A stretch of DNA of 64,000 nucleotides from NCBI RefSeq assembly GCF_007559335.1, contig NZ_VMBG01000002.1, positions 1 through 64,000 on the forward strand. The letters are read 5' to 3'. Positions 27,688 to 36,912 of the stretch are shown in pieces. The position numbers and the translations under genes are program-made. Under the pieces are notes generated by a model. The model was not told the origin of the DNA. It worked only from the letters and a program-made list of their open reading frames with translations, and searched no databases. The stretch is from Rariglobus hedericola. Its GTDB lineage: Bacteria > Verrucomicrobiota > Verrucomicrobiia > Opitutales > Opitutaceae. Numbering within the stretch: the first letter of the stretch is position 1; each line of letters opens with the position of its first letter.

Positions 27688-29688
27688 TCATATTTGGTCG
27701 ATGGTCTGGCTCGGAATCAGTGCTTCAGACAACTGCTGGTCTTGGGCCATAACCAAACGCCTTTGACGATAAGACTGCGATTCAGCGGATTTTTGTGCGC
27801 GGCGGATCGCCCAACCGATCCAATACGACTGCCTGTTTCCGGCTTTGCGAATACCCAAATCCAAGATCTTCCGTTCCCACGAACTCAGGAAGCGCTCGGC
27901 CAAATCATCCTCCAGGCTGGCAAAAAGACGGGTGCTCCCGGGATCGCCTTGGCGTCCCGCACGACCGCACAACTGGCGGTCAATTCGGCCCGATTCGTGT
28001 GCCTCGGTCAGGATAACATGGAGTCCACCCGCCGCGGCGACCCCGCCACCGAGCCGGATATCCGTTCCGCGACCCGCCATATTCGTGGCCACCGTGATCA
28101 CTCCCGCATCGCCTGCCAGATTGATAATCGCCGCCTCCTCACTGTGGCGATTCGCGTTGAGCAAGCTGAAGTGCAGCCCGCGGGCAGATAATAAAGCTCC
28201 CAGGTGTTCGCTCGATGCCACACTCCGCGTGCCGATCAAAACCGGACGCCCTTGCTCATGGAGGTCGGCTACTTCGGAGACAATCGCCGCCCATTTTTCG
28301 GCCGCGGTATTAAAATAACGGGGAGCCCACATATGGCGCCGGTTGGGCCGATGGGGCGGAACTGAGAGAATGGGCAGCCCATAAACCCGCCAGAACTCCC
28401 CTGCCCCCTCGAAAGCCGTTCCCGTGATGCCACTTAAACGCTTAAACAACCGGTAGAACCGCTGAAAGCTCAGCCGCGCCATCGTTTCGGAGGGTTGGGT
28501 AATCTCCACGCCTTCCTTCGCTTGCACGGCTTGGTGCAAGCCCAGTCGCCAGCTGCGGCCGGGCATCATGCGTCCGGTGGATTCGTCCACGATCACGATC
28601 TCCCCCTTAACCACCACATACTGGCGGTCTCGCAGGAAGAAATGCCTCGCTTGCAGGGCTTGGTTGACCAGTCCCTCCATCCAGACGGCACGTTGAAAGG
28701 GCCCGTTCGCCTGCTGGGCGCACCATTCTGAAACCAGCGCGCGCCCCTCTTCATTGATGCGCACATCCTTAAAGCGTTGATCAATTTCGTAGTGATCACC
28801 TTCGAGCAATCCTGACGCAAACCGGTCGGCCGAGGTCATCACGGCGATCAATTCGGCATTGGCCTGCGGACGACTGATGATCAATGGCGTGACCGCTTCA
28901 TCGATCAGCTGATTATCCGCCTCATCCACGATAGCCGTGTGCAATCCTCGTAACACGACCTGATTTTCGGTGGCTCCCGGCTGGTGAACCAAACGTCCCA
29001 CCATGCGGCGTTCCGGTTCCGCGAGCGATCCCAACACCAGTCGATCACGCAGGAAATCCGCGACCAACTCCTTGCCCGTCGTATAAACAATTTCCGCCTG
29101 ATACGCGCTACGTCGCGCGGCCGGATCGAGTTCGGCGGTAACTGCGGCGACTTCGAGCCCGCAATGGGCGTAAAATCCACGCAGGCCCGACGCATCGCGG
29201 CCCGCGAGGTAATCGTTCGCCGTGATCACATGCACGGTCCGGCCCTGCCAGCCACAGACAGCGGCGGCTAAGGCGATGGTCAGGGTTTTGCCTTCACCTG
29301 TTGCCATTTCTACCAAGTGCCCGCGGGCGATGCCCAGCGCGCCCATCAACTGGACGGGATACGGGCGCAGCCCAAGTGAACGATAAGCATACTCCGCCAC
29401 AAACGGCAGCGCGGCGGCAAACACGTCCGCCCACCGTTCGCCCAAGCCATACCGGCGCACGTTTTCACGGTGCCCGTTGAGTTGGGTCGCCAGCTCGGAC
29501 TCGGACAATCCGCGGAGTTTTTCCGCTTCCACATGGATGCGAAAAGCCTGCTCCTTGAGATCGGCGGCCACGCTTGCCCGCCGCCGCCAACGGCCGTGCG
29601 TTTGATGCACCCAAGCATCAAGCCCGGTGGGCAGATTCTCCAAAATCGGCACTTCCGTGCGCCGCACTTCCGTCAATGGCGCAGACAT
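27688..29688 (-). CDS. Short SecA-like ATPase (accessory preprotein translocase motor)
   Basis: The 666-residue protein has the SecA DEAD motor. It carries Walker A MATGEGKT (128-135), the DEAD box VDEADNQLIDEA (254-265), the SecA signature ATNMAGRGTDIRLGGG and the arginine-finger segment RQLCGRAGRQGDPGSTR, followed by SLEDDL. Canonical SecA proteins have roughly 800-900 residues. This one stops about 70 residues after SLEDDL and so lacks most of the helical scaffold/wing region and the zinc-binding tail. The ATG at 29688 is chosen because it lies two bases after the stop of the upstream gene, implying translational coupling; the frame extends upstream, but only inside that gene. Its position between membrane-fusion hybrids and the giant gene suggests a motor dedicated to that protein rather than the general Sec motor. 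Confidence 0.93.
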   Translation of the reverse strand: MSAPLTEVRRTEVPILENLPTGLDAWVHQTHGRWRRRASVAADLKEQAFRIHVEAEKLRGLSESELATQLNGHRENVRRYGLGERWADVFAAALPFVAEYAYRSLGLRPYPVQLMGALGIARGHLVEMATGEGKTLTIALAAAVCGWQGRTVHVITANDYLAGRDASGLRGFYAHCGLEVAAVTAELDPAARRSAYQAEIVYTTGKELVADFLRDRLVLGSLAEPERRMVGRLVHQPGATENQVVLRGLHTAIVDEADNQLIDEAVTPLIISRPQANAELIAVMTSADRFASGLLEGDHYEIDQRFKDVRINEEGRALVSEWCAQQANGPFQRAVWMEGLVNQALQARHFFLRDRQYVVVKGEIVIVDESTGRMMPGRSWRLGLHQAVQAKEGVEITQPSETMARLSFQRFYRLFKRLSGITGTAFEGAGEFWRVYGLPILSVPPHRPNRRHMWAPRYFNTAAEKWAAIVSEVADLHEQGRPVLIGTRSVASSEHLGALLSARGLHFSLLNANRHSEEAAIINLAGDAGVITVATNMAGRGTDIRLGGGVAAAGGLHVILTEAHESGRIDRQLCGRAGRQGDPGSTRLFASLEDDLAERFLSSWERKILDLGIRKAGNRQSYWIGWAIRRAQKSAESQSYRQRRLVMAQDQQLSEALIPSQTIDQI

Positions 29689-29690
29689 CG

Positions 29691-31880
29691 TTAGATCCGG
29701 TAACGCTCCTGCAAGAGTTGGCGGAAGGACCGCACCCACTGAACCAGCAGCGGAGACCAGGGCATGTCGAAACGCATCACGCCCGTGCGTCCCTGCCACA
29801 ACACCGGGCCGGGCTCGTCGCTGTCTTTGACGCTATCCACAGGGATGCGTCCGGTGACCAGGAAGAACGGCTGATCCGCGCGCATACCATGCTCATCATC
29901 CGCCCGCACGCGGATCGGTCCATGGGCTTTCCAGCCAAGGGCCGGCGAAGGCAAAACCTCCTGGCGACCGGGCACCACACTCCAGCCCGTGACGGTCAAC
30001 ACCCGCCCGGACGAACCATGAAAGCGCACCTCGGCGCGTTCCTTGGCGGCGTTGGCCGCGAAGAGCGACCGCGCATCGTTTTGATCGACCACCGCAAAAA
30101 ACTCCCACTCCCGCCCGGGCCCCACGACTTCGCCCACACGGGCACCGCGAGGCAGCCACAACCCCGCCCAATCATCCGAGCGCGGCGACACCCATTGGCC
30201 CGTGGAGGGCGAGATCAGGTTCAGCGCCGTGCGGTCTTTTTCCAAACGTTCCAGACGCGCCTGCACCGCTTCACGCCGGCGCTTCATCGGTTCGATACCG
30301 GCGGCCAAGTCCGACAACATCTGGCGTTCGCGCGCCTCGACTTGCTGGAGATCCGCCTTGGCGGCCATCAACTCCAGCACCAGTTCGGGGCTTTCCATCC
30401 GGACCAACGTCTCGCCGGTTTGCACCGAAGAACCACTGACGGCCTTGGCCTCGGCGGCCCAGCCACCCACCGAAGTATAGACATCGCGTGAACCCGCCGC
30501 GCGCACCACGCCCGGAGCGCGGAAATGCTGCGGGAAAGGAATCACGCCCAGGAGAATGATCACAAAAACCACCGCGCCTGCGGAAAACGCCCAGGCCCGG
30601 CGGCGCACCCGCTCGATACGCGGTTCACGCAGGAGATACTGAACCGCTTTTACGACCGGGATGATGAACGCACCGATGCCCGTGATGACACCCGCCAGCA
30701 AACCGAGACCGAAATACCGGTCAGCCACCAACAGGATGATCGTGACGGTGATGATGATGCGGTAAACCCAGCTCGCCGCACCGAACGAAAGAAACCCCGC
30801 CACGCCCGCCGGTGTGCGGCCCGGGCTCTCCAGCCCGCGCGCATGAAACACTTTCGTCTCCACCAAATGGAGCCACTGACGGAACGAACGGCCCTGAAGA
30901 TTGGGCACGTCGAGCAAGTCGGACAAAATGTAATAGCCGTCAAAGCGCAGCAACGGATTTAAGTTGAACAACAGCGTCGAAACCGACGCGGTGATCATCG
31001 TGTTGTAAGCGAGCGTATTGATCGTGCCCGTGCCCGTGCCGGCCCACACCACCGCGGCGATCGCCGCATAGGCCATTTCGGGAATCATACCCGCACATCC
31101 GACCATCACGCGTTTCCAGCGTTCGCGGAACGCCCAGGCCGCCGTCGCATCCACATACGGGATCGGCGTGAACACGAGGAAGGTCACACCCATCGCATGC
31201 ACCTCGCCGCCGAAGGCCTTCACGGCAAACCCGTGGCCAAACTCGTGGATCAACTTCGCCACCGTGAATGCCGCATACAGCAACAACAGGTTGCCCGGGG
31301 CCAGCACGCCCGCGGATTGGTCCACCGCACGGTCCCAATTGCTGATGACCATGCCGATGCCCAACACCAGCAGAGCGCTCCAGGCCGCCACACCCCAGCG
31401 CGTGGCCAGCCAGCGCAAGGACGGCCACACGCGGCTCAGGAAACGATCCGGATCGAGCAAACGAACGCGCAGGAAAAAGATCCCGAAGAACTGCGACGCG
31501 AGTTCGCGCTGAGCACGCTTTTGATGACGGGCAAACAGGCGCGCCGCATCACCGGGCGTATCTCCGGCCAACAAGTTTGCCTGATAAAGTTGCGCGAGTA
31601 GCGAGACCACTTCGCTTTGCCCGGGAGCTGTATCAGGGGAACGGTCCAAACAACCCTTCCACACCTCTTCGACGGTTTGTGAGCCATCGAGTCGCGCGAT
31701 AAAATCATACGCTTCGGGCCGGAAACGGTAGAACGCCTCCGTGAAGGAATCCTGCGCCACGAACCACGGCTCGCCGCGATAACTCTGGCGGCGCATGCGC
31801 ACCGACGGACGCAGGCGCAGTCGCTGCCCCGCGACGCGGTGCCACGACTCGCTGAAGATCTGCCTCGGCTCGCCGCTCAT
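29691..31880 (-). CDS. M50 (site-2 protease-like) membrane protein fused to an HlyD-like adaptor
   Basis: The protein has 729 residues. The N-terminal ~110 residues look like a PqqD-type winged-helix segment (YRFRPEAYDFIARLDGSQTV). Several membrane helices follow, carrying the zinc motif HEFGH (212-216) and NPLLRFDG (308-315), which together are the M50 protease signature. After a last membrane helix near residue 440 comes a membrane-fusion region with a coiled coil (VEARERQML... RLERLEKD) and beta-barrel strands. The M50/HlyD arrangement is known in bacteria as a peptidase-like membrane-fusion family often placed beside outer-membrane factors. Here it probably spans the inner membrane and periplasm as part of the export apparatus. 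Whether it cleaves anything is unknown. It is coupled to the SecA-like gene and lies 58 bases after the GAF/HlyD gene. Confidence 0.88.
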   Translation of the reverse strand: MSGEPRQIFSESWHRVAGQRLRLRPSVRMRRQSYRGEPWFVAQDSFTEAFYRFRPEAYDFIARLDGSQTVEEVWKGCLDRSPDTAPGQSEVVSLLAQLYQANLLAGDTPGDAARLFARHQKRAQRELASQFFGIFFLRVRLLDPDRFLSRVWPSLRWLATRWGVAAWSALLVLGIGMVISNWDRAVDQSAGVLAPGNLLLLYAAFTVAKLIHEFGHGFAVKAFGGEVHAMGVTFLVFTPIPYVDATAAWAFRERWKRVMVGCAGMIPEMAYAAIAAVVWAGTGTGTINTLAYNTMITASVSTLLFNLNPLLRFDGYYILSDLLDVPNLQGRSFRQWLHLVETKVFHARGLESPGRTPAGVAGFLSFGAASWVYRIIITVTIILLVADRYFGLGLLAGVITGIGAFIIPVVKAVQYLLREPRIERVRRRAWAFSAGAVVFVIILLGVIPFPQHFRAPGVVRAAGSRDVYTSVGGWAAEAKAVSGSSVQTGETLVRMESPELVLELMAAKADLQQVEARERQMLSDLAAGIEPMKRRREAVQARLERLEKDRTALNLISPSTGQWVSPRSDDWAGLWLPRGARVGEVVGPGREWEFFAVVDQNDARSLFAANAAKERAEVRFHGSSGRVLTVTGWSVVPGRQEVLPSPALGWKAHGPIRVRADDEHGMRADQPFFLVTGRIPVDSVKDSDEPGPVLWQGRTGVMRFDMPWSPLLVQWVRSFRQLLQERYRI

Positions 31881-31938
31881 AAGGACGCTGCCTCCACGCC
31901 GGCTAAGGACGTCATTCGTAAGGATGTCATCGGGAGGT

Positions 31939-33765
31939 TTACCACCACAGCTTCAAGCGCAGGAAATCCGCGAGGCGGTGCGTGCAGATCCAAAACAGAG
32001 TGCGTTTTTGCGTCTCGATCTTGGCCACGCCGCTCATGCCGGGACGCAGCCACTCAGCCCCGTTTTCGAGGGAGCCGCGCACCACGAAAATATTACCCTC
32101 GGTGTCGACCACCGCCGACGGTTCGATGCGATTGATCTTCACGCCAAACGTATCTTCGGGGCGGGTGTTGAACGCCACCTCGGCACGCGTGCTGTCAGCG
32201 ATCAAATCCACGTCACGCTCCAGCACTTTCATTTCCACATACAGGCCCTTGAGCTGGGAGATCTTGATGAGCACATCACCCGAACGCACCGGCGCACCGA
32301 TACGTTCACGCAGATCACCTTCGACCACGACACCATCAAACGGCGCCACCAACCCCGCGCGATCCATGCGATAAAGAATCAGGTCAACGCGGGCTTGCGA
32401 CTGGGCCTGCAGCGCCCGGGCCGCACGCAGGTCGGACAGCTTGCGCTCGGCCTCGGCTTTTTCGCTTTCGCTGGCGTAGCGCTGACGCTCGGCGATCGCC
32501 GCGGCGAGTTCGACCCGCAGGTCGCTCGAGTCGAGCTGCACCAGCAAGTCGCCTTTTTTAACAAGATCACCCGGGCGCACATTCACGTCGCCGATGAAGC
32601 CTTCAAACGCCGCCGGCAGGTGCATCAACGCATCCGCACGCACGATGAAACTCGCATTCACGCGATACGGCAGCGGCACAAAAACCGAGAACGCCAGCAA
32701 CAGCGCACCCAGGATCACGCCGGCCTTCAGCCACGTGCGCTTGGGTCCGAGAAAACCAGCCAGCTCCACGCGGGCCGCGGCGGCCCAGCGCGCGCCAAAC
32801 CAGCGGTCGTGGCGGTGCAAATCGTCGAGACGGCGCGCCACTTGATCGGCCACCACGCGCAACGACAGGGCGTCATGCTCGGTGAAAATTTCTTCGCGCT
32901 CGAGTGCGAGCACGCCGCGAACTTCACCCGTCACGCGGACCGGCACCGTCAGGAGCGAACCGGTTTTTTCCTGCTCCGAGTAAGCGCGGTGATCGCGCGA
33001 AATCACGTCGGTATCCGGCAGCGCGGGCCAGGCGATCTCTTCGTCCTGATCGCGGGCTTCCTCCATGGCAGCCTCGAGTTTTTGCACCGCGAGCATGCGT
33101 TTCTCAAACTTGTCCGTTCCGCTGATCGCGATCACGCGCAGATAAGGACCATCGCGCCAGCTGAGCGACACGCGCACGCAGCGGTAACGCGAGGCGAGTT
33201 CGTTGACCAAGGTCATCGCCACCGCGAGGAAACGCGTGGGGACGTTGGTTGCGGCGAGGATTTCCAGCGCCTGCGAATAGTTGATCAACTCCCGGCGCGC
33301 ACGCTCGAGCTGACGCTGGCGCTGATATAAAAGCGGGGTATCCGCCGCCAGTTTCAGCACGGCCAGAGCAGCCGACACATGATCCGCCGCCACGCCCGGC
33401 AACGCCTGCACGAGCACCACGGATTCCTTGGGATCACCCGTCTGTAGTGCAATTAACACCAAGGCCGGCACCATCGGTCCGCCGCCCGGGATCAGGATGG
33501 AGCCCTCGGCGATGACCCGCACCATCAGCTCCGCAAATTGCGCGCCGCGCAGGGCCACTGGAAACTCACGTCCGGGCGGAAACGCCGCGGCCTGCTTCCA
33601 GTCTCCATTCACGTTGACCAGAACCGCGGTCACGCTCGGATTGACGAGACTCGCACACGTCTGTGCAAACTTGGGCCAGAATTCCTTCACCGGACCGGCG
33701 AAGATACGGCAAGCTTCCAGACTGCGAACGGCCTCGGACGACGACACCACCGTGGGATTGCTCAT
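31939..33765 (-). CDS. GAF domain fused to an HlyD-like membrane-fusion protein
   Basis: The 608-residue protein begins with a cytosolic half. Residues ~165-320 look like a GAF sensor domain (for example GSLLTVPVRVTGEVRGVLAL), after a less clear N-terminal domain of similar size. One transmembrane helix follows near 345-365 (WLKAGVILGALLLAFSVFVP). The periplasmic half has a split lipoyl/barrel-sandwich (FIGDVNVRPGDLVKKGDLL ... LVAPFDGVVVEGDL), a short coiled coil and a beta-barrel. It is the first gene of the minus-strand operon, and the divergent export operon starts about 230 bases away. A small-molecule or redox sensor coupled to an export adaptor is a reasonable inference, and the ligand is unknown. 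Confidence 0.88.
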   Translation of the reverse strand: MSNPTVVSSSEAVRSLEACRIFAGPVKEFWPKFAQTCASLVNPSVTAVLVNVNGDWKQAAAFPPGREFPVALRGAQFAELMVRVIAEGSILIPGGGPMVPALVLIALQTGDPKESVVLVQALPGVAADHVSAALAVLKLAADTPLLYQRQRQLERARRELINYSQALEILAATNVPTRFLAVAMTLVNELASRYRCVRVSLSWRDGPYLRVIAISGTDKFEKRMLAVQKLEAAMEEARDQDEEIAWPALPDTDVISRDHRAYSEQEKTGSLLTVPVRVTGEVRGVLALEREEIFTEHDALSLRVVADQVARRLDDLHRHDRWFGARWAAAARVELAGFLGPKRTWLKAGVILGALLLAFSVFVPLPYRVNASFIVRADALMHLPAAFEGFIGDVNVRPGDLVKKGDLLVQLDSSDLRVELAAAIAERQRYASESEKAEAERKLSDLRAARALQAQSQARVDLILYRMDRAGLVAPFDGVVVEGDLRERIGAPVRSGDVLIKISQLKGLYVEMKVLERDVDLIADSTRAEVAFNTRPEDTFGVKINRIEPSAVVDTEGNIFVVRGSLENGAEWLRPGMSGVAKIETQKRTLFWICTHRLADFLRLKLWW

Positions 33766-33995
33766 ACCAAAATCAGACGACTGCAGACGTTACCAAAGAC
33801 CGAACTCCTTTGCGGGAAATTCCCTCTGCGCGGATGTAATAAGCCCAAGGGCAATCGAGACATATAATTTTCAAGTGATTCGCGAAAGGTGCGGTTGTAA
33901 AAAAATTGTTCGGGAACGAGCGGGCATTAACCTTGTGTCATCTTTAAATATCCAGCCTTTTCTTCCCACTTTCCCACTCACAACCCGTGTTTGCC

Positions 33996-34397
33996 ATGCC
34001 TACGCAATCTGCCGCTTCGCCCGTCCGCTTTTTCATGTTTTTCACGTGCCTGATCGCCTCCGCCCTCTTGGTCGGCTGCGGTGGCGGCAGCAATAAAACC
34101 GATCCCGCTCCGAGCTCGTTGAACGGGCGCACGATCACGTTTCGGGATGCAATTGTGGCAGCAAACACCGCATATACATATACGGGGTCAGTCAGCGGCA
34201 CCTATTCGTCGACGGACATCGGTGATACCGGCACGTTCACCTATACAAAAACCATGGGGACGACTGATAAGGCCGTTCTCCAAATGACGAGCACCGTGTT
34301 TTTGAGCACCACCACTTACAACCTCACGTTTGCGAGCGGAAGCGGCGGCTCCTATTCAGACGATTTGCCAAGTAACGGCACCTTTACGATCAACTAA
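33996..34397 (+). CDS. Small hypothetical lipoprotein
   Basis: The 133-residue product has a hydrophobic signal segment ending in the lipobox LVGC (Cys28), so it should be lipid-anchored. The mature part is Ser/Thr/Gly-rich and beta-rich, with no domain I recognise. The ATG at 33996 is preferred over an in-frame GTG at 33987; neither has a clear ribosome-binding site. It is the first gene of the plus-strand operon and ends two bases before the next start, so a role with the export proteins is plausible. Confidence 0.72.
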   Translation: MPTQSAASPVRFFMFFTCLIASALLVGCGGGSNKTDPAPSSLNGRTITFRDAIVAANTAYTYTGSVSGTYSSTDIGDTGTFTYTKTMGTTDKAVLQMTSTVFLSTTTYNLTFASGSGGSYSDDLPSNGTFTIN

Positions 34398-34399
34398 GT

Positions 34400-35737
34400 G
34401 TGGCTTCGCGCGGCACTGCTCACATCGCCGTCCTGATTGCGGCCGTCTGTCTGAGCAGCGGCTGCACCTCCACCGCCACCCGTCTCAACGAAGCCTCGGC
34501 CGCCCGTGAGCGGGCTTGGGAGGAATCGCTTCGTTCCCGTTCGCAACCGTCCGCCGCCCTGCCCGGCGAATCCCTTTCTTGGAATCGCGCGCTGGAAATC
34601 CTTAAAGCGCGTAATGAAAAACTACAGTCGGCCGACTTCGAGATTCTCCGCGCCCAAGAGAGTTTGCGCCAGATTCACCGGTCGCTGATCCCGCTGATCA
34701 ACTTCCAGGCCGGTTACAACCGGGCCTTGAAAGACGCCCAAAACGGCTTCGATCCGTTCACTTTCGCGGCCAACGTTTTCATCGATGTGCCGGGGGTATT
34801 TAACTACCGCGCCCGTCTTCTCGCCGGCGAACTGCTGCTTCGCCGCGCCTTGCTCGCCCGCGAGCTCCTTCTTCGCGAACAAACCATCGAGCTTTACCGC
34901 TCCTTCAACGCCTTTACCCCGCTCGGTCAGGCCTCCGCCCGCTCCGCCGCTCTGCGCCAGATCGCGGCCGCGTTGACCACTGATTCGCCGACCTCGCCGC
35001 TCGCGGCCGACCTCGCGCGTTCCGCCGCGACTCAAACCAAACAATCCGGCCGCTCGGAAGCCGTCGCGATCGAGCACTTGTCCGACGTCTTGGGCACGCC
35101 CGGCACCGCGTATTCGCCGGACGTGTCCACCCTGCCCGATCTCGGTTATCTCGATTCCACTCACCGGCCCGATCCTGCCTCGATGGCTCGCCTGCAACTC
35201 CGCCTGGCGGCCGTGGAGTTGGTCGCCTTGCGCGCCCGCGCCCTCGGTGCCCGTCTGCGCAGCTTTCCCGATCTGAACATCTATATCACCAGCCCGGGCG
35301 TTTACCGCTACGCCAACAACCAGCAGGCAACCTGGTCCAGCGAACAGATCGTGATCGGCGCCAATGTGAATTGGTCCCTCGACACGCAGGGCCGCCGCGC
35401 CAGCGACCGCCGCATGTTGGCCGTGGAAACCACGCTGCGTCGCAACACCCTCGCCGCCGAGGAAGAGCGCAATGCCGACCAACTGCGCACTACGTTGGCG
35501 GAGCTTACCCGCATCGACCAAGAGTCATCCCGCATCGACGCCGCGCTCCGTGAGCTCACCGCGACCCCTCTCTCCGACACCTCGCGCAGTCCGTTGCAGG
35601 CAAACCTCCAATCCCAACGCACCCAGCTCGACGAACTCCGCCTCGAATGGTCGCTGGTTCTCTGGTTCTTCGACGACGCCCGCTGGCCCGTCCCCAATCC
35701 CGACCGCCCTCTCGTTTTCGCCGCGTCCACTCCATGA
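34400..35737 (+). CDS. TolC-like outer-membrane factor lipoprotein
   Basis: The 445-residue protein has a lipobox (LSSGC, Cys22) and then long amphipathic helices with the outer-membrane-factor character of heptad-rich coiled-coil hairpins and short beta segments (PLINFQAGYNRALKD; QIVIGANVNWSLD). Outer-membrane efflux proteins form trimeric channels through the outer membrane and periplasm, and many are lipidated. Start is GTG, two bases after the preceding stop. The ATGA overlap with the next gene indicates tight coupling to the adaptor and ABC transporter. Similarity is to the family in general; no specific substrate can be read. Confidence 0.8.
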   Translation: MASRGTAHIAVLIAAVCLSSGCTSTATRLNEASAARERAWEESLRSRSQPSAALPGESLSWNRALEILKARNEKLQSADFEILRAQESLRQIHRSLIPLINFQAGYNRALKDAQNGFDPFTFAANVFIDVPGVFNYRARLLAGELLLRRALLARELLLREQTIELYRSFNAFTPLGQASARSAALRQIAAALTTDSPTSPLAADLARSAATQTKQSGRSEAVAIEHLSDVLGTPGTAYSPDVSTLPDLGYLDSTHRPDPASMARLQLRLAAVELVALRARALGARLRSFPDLNIYITSPGVYRYANNQQATWSSEQIVIGANVNWSLDTQGRRASDRRMLAVETTLRRNTLAAEEERNADQLRTTLAELTRIDQESSRIDAALRELTATPLSDTSRSPLQANLQSQRTQLDELRLEWSLVLWFFDDARWPVPNPDRPLVFAASTP

Positions 35738-36912
35738 TCAACCGCCCCGCCTACCTTCTCCTCTCCGGTTGTCTTTTGCTCACCGCGTGCAAGCCCTCGG
35801 CCGATCCCAAAGCTCCGTCCGCCTCCGCCGCACCGGCCCCTTGGCGTTGGGAAATCTATCCCGAATCCGACCGCCTGCTCCTCGCCACATTACCCGGCAC
35901 GCTTGAACCGGCGCGCAGCCATCTGTTCCGCGCACCTGGCGAAGCCCGCCTGCAAATCACCCCCGAAATCCTCGCCGCCGCCCCCGGCACCCGCTGGCCC
36001 GCCGACACGGTTTGGGGTCGGTTACACACACCCGCCGACACGCTGGAGGACTCGGAATTGGACCGCGCCACCGCCGCCCTCGCCGAACGCGAACGTCAGG
36101 TTAACAATGCCGATCGCCCCGCCGCCCGCCTGCAACTCGACCGTGAAGTCGCCGCCGCGGCCGACAACCTCGCTCTCGCCCGCCTCGCCGAAAAGGACCC
36201 CGATCTGTTTCGCGCCGCCAACGCCCCGCTGGATCCGCGCCTGCTCCCCGCGAGTTCGGTCACCGCCGCCACCGAAACCCTGAAGCTGGTCCAAGCCCGC
36301 CGCGCCGCGCTCGATGATCCCGCCACGCCCGAGACCGCCGAGCTGCAGACCCTCCGCGCCGAAGTCACCCGCCGCACCCGCCTGCGCGATGAACGCCGCA
36401 CCCGCTCGGAGTTAAAACTCCCGTTTGCCGCGAGCCTCGTCTTCGCCTCCTCCGCCACGGCCGCCGAGCGCACGGTCGCCCCGGGCGAACTCCTCGCCGT
36501 CGCTCGCGACTGGACCGGCCTGCGACTGCGCGTGCGCGCCACCCTGCCCGAACTTCACGGCGTGGCTCCGGCGAGCCTGATCGCGACCGTCACCCCGCCC
36601 GGCGGCTCGCCGCTCGTGCTCACGTATGTATCCACGCAGCTCGAACCCCGCCTCAACATCGAGGAACCCGTATTTTATTTCGAGACGACTACCCTGCCCA
36701 ATCCGCTGCCTCCCGCCGGCATCGATCTCGCCTGCACTGTGCATACTAAACTAGCCGCCTCCGCCCGCATCGTGCCGAAGCTCGACCTCGCCAACCGTGA
36801 CACCCAGGCCACCTTGCTCGGTGGCTGGGCCGCCGCCCTGCCCACGTTGCTCCCCGGCGCCGAGCTCGTCGCCGAAGGCCGGGCCAGCCTCGCCCTGCGT
36901 CCCGCGCGCTGA
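35734..36912 (+). CDS. Lipoprotein, probable periplasmic adaptor (HlyD/MacA-like)
   Basis: The 392-residue product starts at an ATG overlapping the previous stop by four bases. It has a lipobox LLTAC (Cys19). A helical middle (~115-235), rich in Ala, Arg, Glu and Leu, looks like an alpha-hairpin, and it is flanked by beta-rich segments (LRLRVRATLPELHG, LACTVHTKLAASARIV). Sequence motifs of HlyD are weak, so the family call rests on this layout and on the position directly before an ABC ATPase and permease and after an outer-membrane factor. A lipid-anchored adaptor would fit a MacA-like role. Confidence 0.65.
   Translation: MINRPAYLLLSGCLLLTACKPSADPKAPSASAAPAPWRWEIYPESDRLLLATLPGTLEPARSHLFRAPGEARLQITPEILAAAPGTRWPADTVWGRLHTPADTLEDSELDRATAALAERERQVNNADRPAARLQLDREVAAAADNLALARLAEKDPDLFRAANAPLDPRLLPASSVTAATETLKLVQARRAALDDPATPETAELQTLRAEVTRRTRLRDERRTRSELKLPFAASLVFASSATAAERTVAPGELLAVARDWTGLRLRVRATLPELHGVAPASLIATVTPPGGSPLVLTYVSTQLEPRLNIEEPVFYFETTTLPNPLPPAGIDLACTVHTKLAASARIVPKLDLANRDTQATLLGGWAAALPTLLPGAELVAEGRASLALRPAR

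Noticed and set aside
31795-33330. A 511-residue plus-strand frame
   Set aside because: It is antisense to the GAF/HlyD gene and full of His, Arg and Gln with no recognisable domain.
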